DNA of 64,000 nt, taken from positions 29,526 to 93,525 of the forward strand of contig JADKCK010000045.1 of NCBI GenBank assembly GCA_016718845.1, written 5' to 3'. The notes under the pieces were generated by a model, which worked only from the letters and a program-made list of their open reading frames with translations, was not told the DNA's origin and did no database searches. Source of the DNA: Sphingobacteriales bacterium. GTDB lineage: Bacteria; Bacteroidota; Bacteroidia; Chitinophagales; UBA2359. The translations under genes and the position numbers were made by a program. Positions 1-6,629 of the stretch are shown here, piece after piece. Each line of letters starts with the position of its first letter. Within the stretch, counting starts at the first letter, position 1.

Positions 1-2476
1 TATCGGCGTAAAATTGGGTGTTGTTGTATTTTTTTTGTAGTAAGTTGGTGTAGGTTAGGTCGGTGGTATCGGGCAGTTGAAAGCTTGCTTGTGGGTTAAG
101 TTGGCTAAGTTTAATTAGGTAAGCTGCTTTGGCTGCCATTTCGGGGTTGCTGCTTGTTTCGATGGTTTTTTTGTAGTAATCAATGGCGGCTTTTCGGTTG
201 CCGTATTGTGTCAAAAATTGTTGTTCGCCTTCGTATAATTGGGTGTCGGTCGGGCTAATATTTAGGGGGTAGCTACCTGCTGTACCCATCGAGCCTACTA
301 AACTGCCTTGCCATAAGCGGGCGTTGTATCCCCAAAAAGGCGCATTAAAAAAGCCATTAGCCAACTGATAGTAATACGTAGCTGCTTGATTTTTGTTACT
401 TTGTGCTTGATGTAGCAAAGATACTACTTTTTGTACAAACTGTAGCTTATTGCACTGTTTTTGTGTGGTATCGGGTTGGGTTGGGTTGTTGTCGAAGTTG
501 CAGGTAAAGGTAAAAGCATCGAAATTGTCGTAGTAATAGGCTTCTTCGTCGGGTGTTTTTTGTTCGGGTATCCAATACTCGGGGGCTATTTGGTTTAGCT
601 TGGCTAAGGCGGCATCGTATTGTTGGTTGCGCAGTAGTTTGGTGCCTTGAATGTCCAAAATTAGGTTGCGGTCAAAGCGGCTATCGCTTAACAAAAAACG
701 CTCGAAGGGTGTTCGGTCGGCTTTATCGGCTAATTGTAGTAGGGCATCTAAATCGGTTTGGCTGGCACTAAACTCGCTTAGGGTGTTGGCGGCGGTGGTT
801 TCGGCGGCTTTATCTAAACACAAAATAGCTTTGGCTAAGTTGCCTTGTTGCAAATATTTTTGTGCTAAGGTGGTTAAACTGCGGCTAAACACGCCGTAGT
901 TGTCGTACTCGTATTGGGGTTGTTTTTTGTTTTGCAGGGCAATGGCAAAATCGTTTTCGAGTTGTTCGTCAATAGTTTTTGTGTTAGCTAGTCGTGCCAA
1001 ACAGTCAATCAAAAGTGCTTGTTTTTTGACGGGTTCGGTGGTAGGTTGGGCTAAGTTGCTTGCCATTTTCGAGGCTTCGGGGTAGTTTTGGCGCAAATAA
1101 TGTAGGTATGCCGAGGCGGTTTGCCACAAGGCGGGGTCGGTAATTTTGCGTTCGGTAAGGGCTTTATTTACCAAGTTTTGCAGGGCTATTAAGTGGGCGT
1201 TATTGCTTAGTTGGTTTAGTTGTGTGGGTGTTGCGGGGGCATCATCGCCACTAAATAAATGAACGATAGCGTGCCAAATACTGCTAAAAAAATTGCCAAT
1301 GGTTTGTAAAATGCCCTTGTTTTTGTTCGCAAATTCGCCTTCTTCGGCATATTCTTCGCTTAGTTCGTAGCCATATTTTGCCTTAAATAAGGCTTCTTGT
1401 TCTTGGCTTATTTTGTTTATTAATGTGCTGTCGCCAGTCATTAAAATGGGACTTAACAATTGTCGTTCTATTTTGTTTAGTTCGCGACTTAGCAATAGGT
1501 TTAAAAATGGCGACGAGGGGTTGCTTTCGTACAGTTTTGTGAGCGATTCAAAGTCGAGTTCTTTGGTGCGCGAGCCTCGCATGAGCCATAAAGTGGCTTT
1601 TTCGTCGGGGGTGCGTGCTAGTGTTAGGGCTTTATCAAACGCATTTTGGTCGGCAATCCGAAAATTAAATAGGTAAAGTTCGCGTTTTTCGGGGTCGTTT
1701 AAAAAGCACTTGGCAAATAAATATAGGGCTTCGGCATTGTTTTTCTTTGTGTTCAGCATCTGCCCAGCTTTGTATGCCAATGCCCAATACTGCACCACGC
1801 TTTTAAGCATTAGTGGGTCGGCATTTTTATTGGCTAACAATGGGGCAATTAGCTCGTTGTATGTTTGGGCGGCGTTTGGCGTGTCTAATTTTTGTATTTG
1901 ATAGGCATAGCGCAACTTCAAAAAATCGGAAGTGGTGTTTTTATAGCCATTGCGTGCATCTGCCAATAATTGTGTTTTTGTAGCAGTGGTGTTGGTGGTG
2001 TCGTCTTGGTTGGTGTCCCAATAATCGGCGGGGGCGGTTAGGGCTTCGCATTTTTTGGCAAGTATTAGGTATGCCAATAGTTGGGTATCTTTGTTGTTTT
2101 GTAGGTATCGGGCAAAGGTGTTGTTTTTGAGCGAATCGGGCAGTTTGCCGTTTTGTAGGTTGGTAAGTACTGCAAGGGGTAGCTCGTATACAAAGGTGGC
2201 GATATGGGCAGGTGTGGGTTGGTTTTTGCAATAATATTGCCATTCGCGCAGGTTAGTGGCGTATTTTTTGGTTAGTGGTGTGTCCCATTCAAAAGGCATT
2301 AGTAGTTTAGCATCTAAGTAACAAGGTCGGTAGGTGGTATCGCCCCACAAATTAGACTCAAAAAAGGTGACATAGTAACGCTCGCTGGGTGGCTCCGATA
2401 AACAAGCTACTATGTTTGGGCTGTAAGCAAGCCATAAAAACAAAAAAATGGATAGGTAAAGTAATTTTTTTTTCAT
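1..2476 (-). CDS. Large lipoprotein with TPR-like C-terminal part, truncated by the window edge
   Basis: An open frame starts at an ATG at 2476 and runs about 825 codons to the left edge without a stop, so its C-terminus lies outside the window. The first 25 residues are a signal peptide ending IVAC, which fits a lipobox, so it is probably lipidated. The rest is rich in Ala, Leu, Asn and Lys and looks helical; towards the edge there are TPR-like stretches such as QQYDAALAKLNQI and AIDYYKKTIE. I do not recognise a named family. The nine-A run just after the ATG is in frame. The gene is separated from DoxX by a hairpin. Confidence 0.8.
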   Translation of the reverse strand, partial: MKKKLLYLSIFLFLWLAYSPNIVACLSEPPSERYYVTFFESNLWGDTTYRPCYLDAKLLMPFEWDTPLTKKYATNLREWQYYCKNQPTPAHIATFVYELPLAVLTNLQNGKLPDSLKNNTFARYLQNNKDTQLLAYLILAKKCEALTAPADYWDTNQDDTTNTTATKTQLLADARNGYKNTTSDFLKLRYAYQIQKLDTPNAAQTYNELIAPLLANKNADPLMLKSVVQYWALAYKAGQMLNTKKNNAEALYLFAKCFLNDPEKRELYLFNFRIADQNAFDKALTLARTPDEKATLWLMRGSRTKELDFESLTKLYESNPSSPFLNLLLSRELNKIERQLLSPILMTGDSTLINKISQEQEALFKAKYGYELSEEYAEEGEFANKNKGILQTIGNFFSSIWHAIVHLFSGDDAPATPTQLNQLSNNAHLIALQNLVNKALTERKITDPALWQTASAYLHYLRQNYPEASKMASNLAQPTTEPVKKQALLIDCLARLANTKTIDEQLENDFAIALQNKKQPQYEYDNYGVFSRSLTTLAQKYLQQGNLAKAILCLDKAAETTAANTLSEFSASQTDLDALLQLADKADRTPFERFLLSDSRFDRNLILDIQGTKLLRNQQYDAALAKLNQIAPEYWIPEQKTPDEEAYYYDNFDAFTFTCNFDNNPTQPDTTQKQCNKLQFVQKVVSLLHQAQSNKNQAATYYYQLANGFFNAPFWGYNARLWQGSLVGSMGTAGSYPLNISPTDTQLYEGEQQFLTQYGNRKAAIDYYKKTIETSSNPEMAAKAAYLIKLSQLNPQASFQLPDTTDLTYTNLLQKKYNNTQFYAD

Positions 2477-2682
2477 GATTAGATAATGCCCAAATAGATA
2501 CATGAAGAAATTGCACCATAAAGGTACAATTTTTTTTGGATTTTGTGCAAATAAAACAAAATTTTTTTTCGAAGCACAAAATATAACCACTTGATTTGGG
2601 CAGATTAGCTAGAAATAAGTAATCATCGAGCATTATAAATCGTAATGGCTGATACCTATACTTCATCATCTACCCAAAAACA

Positions 2683-2712
2683 AAAGCCAACGCAAGGTAT
2701 AGCGTTGGCTTT
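2683..2712 (-). terminator. Terminator of the DoxX gene
   Basis: An 11-bp perfect stem (AAAGCCAACGC with GCGTTGGCTTT) around an 8-nt loop lies just after the DoxX stop codon and is followed by an A/T-rich stretch on the minus strand. Confidence 0.65.
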
Positions 2713-2735
2713 GGGTTTGATACTTTTTTTAGGGA

Positions 2736-3107
2736 TTAAGCCTTGCCCAATAATCGTTGGGTTAATTCGGGGAAACGAAGTGCAGCTACAATCCAAATAA
2801 ACATTTGTATTACAACGGGTGCGGTTAGGTCTTGCCCGTGTTGCACGTGGGTGGCAATGGCGCCGCCCATATAAGCGGCTAACAACAAAGTGCCTAAAAC
2901 ACCTGTGCGCGGAATAACGAACAGCACTACAGAAATCAACTCAACAATACCTATGGTCATAAAGGCAGATGCACTAATGCCAAAACCTTCTGCCATTTTT
3001 ATGGCATCGGCATTGCCCGACAGTTTGCCAAAGGCGCTGAAAAGAAATAAGGCGCCGACTAAACCGGTTAGCACCCATAAAAGAATGTTTTTCACTTTTG
3101 GTGACAT
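2736..3107 (-). CDS. DoxX family small membrane protein
   Basis: This 123-residue protein has four hydrophobic segments, near residues 8-27, 47-65, 70-86 and 97-110, with the DoxX pattern of a first helix ending in FSAFGKLSG and a helix starting GIVELISVVLF. Family members are integral membrane proteins, some linked to thiosulfate/quinone oxidoreductase or to redox stress; substrate cannot be read from sequence. It is downstream of the Old Yellow Enzyme and reductase genes on the same strand, and a remnant of another Old Yellow Enzyme gene lies directly upstream. A hairpin follows its stop codon. Confidence 0.8.
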   Translation of the reverse strand: MSPKVKNILLWVLTGLVGALFLFSAFGKLSGNADAIKMAEGFGISASAFMTIGIVELISVVLFVIPRTGVLGTLLLAAYMGGAIATHVQHGQDLTAPVVIQMFIWIVAALRFPELTQRLLGKA

Positions 3108-3134
3108 ACGATGTGTTATTTAAACGTTAAAAAA

Positions 3135-3210
3135 AAAGGATAACCGGGTATAACCCTTCTCGGCACCACCATACATAGTAGAGCGCTTGGGTTGGTTTAA
3201 GCAGGTGGTT
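3135..3210 (-). pseudogene. 3' remnant of a second Old Yellow Enzyme gene
   Basis: About 70 bp match the 3' end of the Old Yellow Enzyme gene at 4510-4585 with few mismatches and one indel. Read on the minus strand the remnant gives LNQPKRSTMYGGAEKGYT, against LNQPDRATMYGGAEKGYT in the intact gene; the frame then diverges. Nothing upstream resembles the rest of the enzyme, so only the last 23 or so codons survive. It points to an ancestral tandem copy or to a rearrangement that used this end. Confidence 0.75.
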
Positions 3211-3562
3211 ACACACAAGCTACTTTGATGCCGACATGGAAAAGTAGTAAATAGCTGCTCAATTTACGCCAGCTTGTTTTTTAAAATTTACAACGGAGAC
3301 ACAGACACGGACAAGGGCGGTAAATTTGGGGAAAACTTTGCGACTATTTATCCCGACATTATTAGATTGTATGGCTACTAAATCCTGTTAATCCTGAAAT
3401 CCTGTCGGTTAATTTTTTGTAACTATTTAGCCTAACCCATCAGCAGAACCGCCATAAGCCAACTTGCCATAGTTCGACAAGCTCACTATGACCTGTCCTT
3501 TCAATAAGCTAAAACTTTTCAATGTCGTTATCAAACTTACGGTTAAATGGGGGCTAAAATCA
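3211..3562. other. Gene-free stretch with a small palindrome
   Basis: No coding frame here is supported. It contains a CATAGT...ACTATG palindrome at 3468-3490 and a short AATCCTG direct repetition near 3380-3405. I see no promoter for DoxX that fits the TAnnTTTG pattern. Confidence 0.5.
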
Positions 3563-4487
3563 TTATCCAACAAGGATAACAATTTTTCCATTAACCCCAC
3601 CAGCCGAAACCGCATCTTGTGCTTTTGCGGCTTCGTTTAAGGTGAATTTTTGAGAAATAGCAGGTTTTAGTTTGCCTTGTTCTACTAATTGCAAGCCAAA
3701 TGCTAAATTTTTGTGCGATAAATTGGAAGATACAAAACGGGCTTCTACCTCAAATTGTTGAGCCAATTCGGCAGATGGTGGCATGGTAATACTTAATAGT
3801 TTTCCTCCCTTTTTTAACACCTCAAATAATTTGGCTTGCGAAGGTCCTCCGGCGCAATCTACCACTACATCAACATTTTTACCAATGCCGTAAAATCTTG
3901 GTTTTTATAGTCAATGGCTTCGTCTATCCCTAAATTTTTTATTAGGTCTATGCCTTTGCCCGATGCAGTGCCAATAACATACACCCCCATAGCTTTAGCC
4001 ATTTGAATCATTGCACTGCCTACTGCCCCCGATGCGCCTTGAATAAACAACCGCTGTCCTTGTTGTATTTGCGCCACATCTACCAATACAGATTGGGTTG
4101 TTCCAATAGCAACCACTAAAAGACGCGCTTCTTCGAAAGAAACCGTATTGGGTTTAACGCAACATTATCTTCTTTTACCAGCACATATTCGGCATACGAA
4201 CCGCCACCCATTGTAGATGCTAACACTTCATCGCCCACTTTAAGTCGAGTAACATTTTTGCCTACGGCTTCTACTATCCCCGATGCCTCTGAACCGGGCG
4301 TAAATGGAAAAGTTATAGGGTACATTTTTTCCATAAAGCCCATACGGATTTTTATATCCAACGGGTTTACGGCTGTAGCTATTACTTTAATAAGCACTTC
4401 GTTTTCGTTAGAAATAACGGGCTTGTTTACTTCTGCCAATTGTATAACATCCGATTTGCCAAATGCTAGGCATTGTACTGCTTTCAT
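3563..4487 (-). pseudogene. Zinc-type alcohol dehydrogenase/quinone reductase family protein, two frameshifts
   Basis: Three consecutive frames together encode one NAD(P)-dependent medium-chain reductase. From the ATG at 4487 come the GroES-like part (GSEASGIVEAVGKNV, VGDEV), then a Rossmann segment (IQGASGAVGSAMIQMAK) and a C-terminal part (GKIVILVG). The frame breaks near 4150 and again near 3880. Adding one A to each short A run restores NPNTVSFEE and VKNVDVVVDCAGG, so both are single-base losses. It lacks the zinc-ligand pattern, as in quinone/zeta-crystallin-type reductases. It starts 10 nt after the Old Yellow Enzyme stop and was co-transcribed with it. Either a recent pseudogene or two sequencing errors. 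Confidence 0.8.
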
Positions 4488-4497
4488 GTACGATTGT

Positions 4498-5580
4498 TTA
4501 GTTGTTTGATAAAAAAGGATAATCGGTATAACCCTTCTCGGCACCACCATACATAGTGGCGCGGTCGGGTTGGTTTAAGGGGGCATTTAGCTCAAAGCGT
4601 TTGGGTAGGTCGGGGTTGGCTAAAAACAAAACCCCATAAGAAATTAGTTTAGCCATGCCGCTTTTTAACACCTGTTCGCCACTTTCTTGGTCGTATCCGC
4701 CATTTGCCATAATTACGTGTTTTGATAGTTTGCCAAAAGTACCTAATACGTCTTTGGGATAATGTGGTAGGTTATCAAGCGGAAAAAGGGCGTTCATCAG
4801 TTGGATGTATGCCAAAGGTAGCTGATTAAGTTGCTCAATAAGATACGAGAACAAAGCTGTTGGGTTGGTATCCAACATGCCATTGTAGGGTATACTTGGC
4901 GATAATTTGATACCTACGCCATTTTCGCCAAATACAGTTACTAAGGCTTGCATCACCTCTAACACAAAACGGCAGCGATTTTCAATACTTCCGCCATACT
5001 CGTCGGTTCGTTGATTGGCTCCATCTACCAAAAACTGGTTTGGCAAATAACCAAAAGCTGCATGTAGTTCTACGCCATCAAAACCAGCCAATTTAGCATT
5101 TACTGCGGCTTGTCGGTAATCTTCGATGGTTTGTTTTACTTGTTCGGTGCTTAGGGCTTGTGGGGTTTCGTAAGGTTTTGCGCCTTGTGTGGTAAAATGC
5201 TGTTGTCCCTCGATGCCAATAGCCGACGGAGCAAAGGGTAATTTGCCGTTTTTGTCAATCGAGTGTCCAACTCTACCTGTGTGCCAAAGTTGGGCAAATA
5301 TTTTACCGCCTTTTGCATGAACAGCTTGTGTAACTTTTTGCCACGCTGCTATTTGAGTATCGGTGTAAATGCCGGGCGTAAAGGGGCTGCCAATGGCATC
5401 TTCCGAAATGTTGATGCCTTCGGTGATGAGCAAACCTGCACTCGAGCGTTGTTCGTAATACAGCCTTGTTAGGTCGCTTACTTCGCCCGCTTGGTTGGCA
5501 CGGCTCCGAGTCATGGGTGCCATAGCCATGGCATTTTGCAATTCGAGATTGCCCAATTGTACTTTTTCTAATAGATGCAT
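4498..5580 (-). CDS. Old Yellow Enzyme family ene-reductase (NADH:flavin oxidoreductase)
   Basis: This 360-residue FMN TIM-barrel protein is full length for the family. It shows the N-terminal MAPMTRSRA loop, AQLWHTGRVGH, the active-site strand VELHAAFGYLPNQF, NQRTDEYGGSIENR, and the C-terminal FMN-binding part ending YGGAEKGYTDYPF. Known members reduce activated C=C bonds or nitro compounds with NAD(P)H. His173 and the proton-donor Tyr178 are present, but the second ligand-binding position, usually Asn or His, is Phe176. It is the first gene of a unit with the reductase and faces an HxlR regulator, as such reductases often do. Expression is probably controlled by that regulator through the palindrome at 5687-5709. 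Confidence 0.92.
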   Translation of the reverse strand: MHLLEKVQLGNLELQNAMAMAPMTRSRANQAGEVSDLTRLYYEQRSSAGLLITEGINISEDAIGSPFTPGIYTDTQIAAWQKVTQAVHAKGGKIFAQLWHTGRVGHSIDKNGKLPFAPSAIGIEGQQHFTTQGAKPYETPQALSTEQVKQTIEDYRQAAVNAKLAGFDGVELHAAFGYLPNQFLVDGANQRTDEYGGSIENRCRFVLEVMQALVTVFGENGVGIKLSPSIPYNGMLDTNPTALFSYLIEQLNQLPLAYIQLMNALFPLDNLPHYPKDVLGTFGKLSKHVIMANGGYDQESGEQVLKSGMAKLISYGVLFLANPDLPKRFELNAPLNQPDRATMYGGAEKGYTDYPFLSNN

Positions 5581-5652
5581 GATAAATTTTACGTGTGAAA
5601 AATTAAAGAGACAACAAAATTTGCCTTTTTTTGCAAATTTTTTGTTTTAAAG

Positions 5653-5683
5653 TTGCAAAGTTACTAACAATGCTATACTTTTG
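5653..5683 (+). promoter_or_regulatory. Promoter of the HxlR regulator gene
   Basis: TTG at 5653-5655, a 20-nt spacer and TACTTTTG at 5676-5683 match the Bacteroidota -33/-7 promoter (TTTG, 19-21 nt, TAnnTTTG). Transcription would start near 5690. It shares its sequence with the opposing promoter. Confidence 0.7.
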
Positions 5684-5686
5684 CAA
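5656..5686 (-). promoter_or_regulatory. Promoter of the Old Yellow Enzyme gene
   Basis: Read on the minus strand, TTG at 5686-5684, a 20-nt spacer and TAACTTTG at 5663-5656 match the same consensus. The -33 of each promoter abuts the -7 of the other, so one bound polymerase should exclude the other. Confidence 0.7.
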
Positions 5687-5709
5687 GTAGTATACACAAT
5701 GTGTACTAG
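5687..5709. promoter_or_regulatory. Palindromic operator candidate for HxlR
   Basis: TACACA and TGTGTA form a perfect 6-bp inverted repeat around one central base at 5693-5705, extended by TAG/CTA on the outside. It overlaps the expected transcription start of the HxlR gene and borders the opposing -33 box, so binding could repress both genes. Operator function is inferred. Confidence 0.55.
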
Positions 5710-5758
5710 TATTGAAAACGATAGTAATGCTGATTATCAACCGATTAGACACCAAAAA

Positions 5759-6100
5759 ATGAAAGAAAAAACTTGCCCACTTGTACATGCCCTCGAATTA
5801 TTGGGCGGAAAATGGCGTTTACCTATTCTTTATCACTTGTCAAGCAACAGCCCCAAAAGGTTTAAAGAACTAGAACGCACCATTGTTGGTATCACACCAA
5901 CTATGCTTACCAGTAACCTAAAAGAATTGGAACGAAACGGGCTTATCAAAAGACAAGCCTATGCCACAGTGCCACCTACAGTAGAGTATAGCCTTACCGA
6001 AATAGGGTATAGTATTATTCCATTAGCAGGGCAAATTAGGGATTGGGGCATTAGACATTTAGTAGATTTAAACGCACAAGCCGATACGGAACGATGCTAA
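5759..6100 (+). CDS. HxlR family winged-helix transcriptional regulator
   Basis: The 113-residue product has the family signature from its start: CPLVHALELLGGKWRLPILYHL, with the conserved Cys near residue 6, then a winged helix (RFKELERTIVGITPTMLTSNLKELERNGLI) and the wing PPTVEYSLTEIG. In several HxlR proteins this Cys senses electrophiles or oxidants, which fits control of an ene-reductase. I chose the ATG at 5759 because family members begin a few residues before the Cys. The upstream in-frame ATG at 5699 would sit inside the operator only about 9 nt from the predicted transcript start. Confidence 0.88.
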   Translation: MKEKTCPLVHALELLGGKWRLPILYHLSSNSPKRFKELERTIVGITPTMLTSNLKELERNGLIKRQAYATVPPTVEYSLTEIGYSIIPLAGQIRDWGIRHLVDLNAQADTERC

Positions 6101-6128
6101 ACCCAAACCATTGAAAACAACACAACAA

Positions 6129-6161
6129 AAATGCCCATGCAATATAACTGCATGGGCATTT
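6129..6161 (+). terminator. Terminator after the HxlR gene
   Basis: A perfect 13-bp stem (AAATGCCCATGCA with TGCATGGGCATTT) surrounds a 7-nt loop, 29 nt after the HxlR stop codon. Confidence 0.7.
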
Positions 6162-6346
6162 GAAGGTTAATATTGGGTAAAAAAATAGCATACAAACCGA
6201 TATCGAACCACAAAACAAGGCGCTAAAAAAATAAAAAACAACAAGAGACACAGAGAACAGAGAAGAACGAGTTTATGTTTTTCCCTGTTTCGGTTGCAAA
6301 CTAAAAAATAACAGAAGCCATAAATTATGCAGCAAAAATCTCTTTT

Positions 6347-6446
6347 CTATGTCTGCATCAAAGTATTTTTGTTTGATAATGCCAACAGCGGACAGCCGAA
6401 AGCCTTTATTTTCCATGTCTGCATCAAAGTATTTTTGCTTGATAAG
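6347..6446. repeat. Two 33-bp direct repeats in a gene-free stretch
   Basis: The sequence CATGTCTGCATCAAAG and the bases after it occur at 6347-6379 and 6413-6446 with two mismatches, 66 bp apart. The rest of 6162-6550 shows no credible gene; the short plus-strand frame through the repeats has no family match or promoter. Confidence 0.6.
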
Positions 6447-6550
6447 GGTGCAAATACCGCTACTGCCTGCAAAAATAGCTACTTTGGCACTAATACACCA
6501 TCTGTCAATATAGATAAAAACACAAGTATAGATATTTGCTTATGTTAAAA

Positions 6551-6593
6551 CAAACACCTTTTTTGTACCATTAACGTACAAAAAAGGTGTTTG
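6551..6593 (-). terminator. Terminator of the aconitase gene
   Basis: A perfect 18-bp stem with a 7-nt loop lies 37 nt beyond the aconitase stop codon; the run of T in the stem suits termination on either strand. Confidence 0.75.
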
Positions 6594-6629
6594 TGTTGTA
6601 TTAAAGGGCAAAGGGAGGAGGGTCAAAAG

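Noticed and set aside
2358..2669. A 103-codon minus-strand frame overlapping the first gene
   Set aside because: It is out of frame with the lipoprotein signal peptide at 2476 and has no recognisable content.
6327..6548. A 73-codon plus-strand frame
   Set aside because: It is created by the 33-bp direct repeat (HVCIKVFLL twice) and has no promoter or homology I can see.
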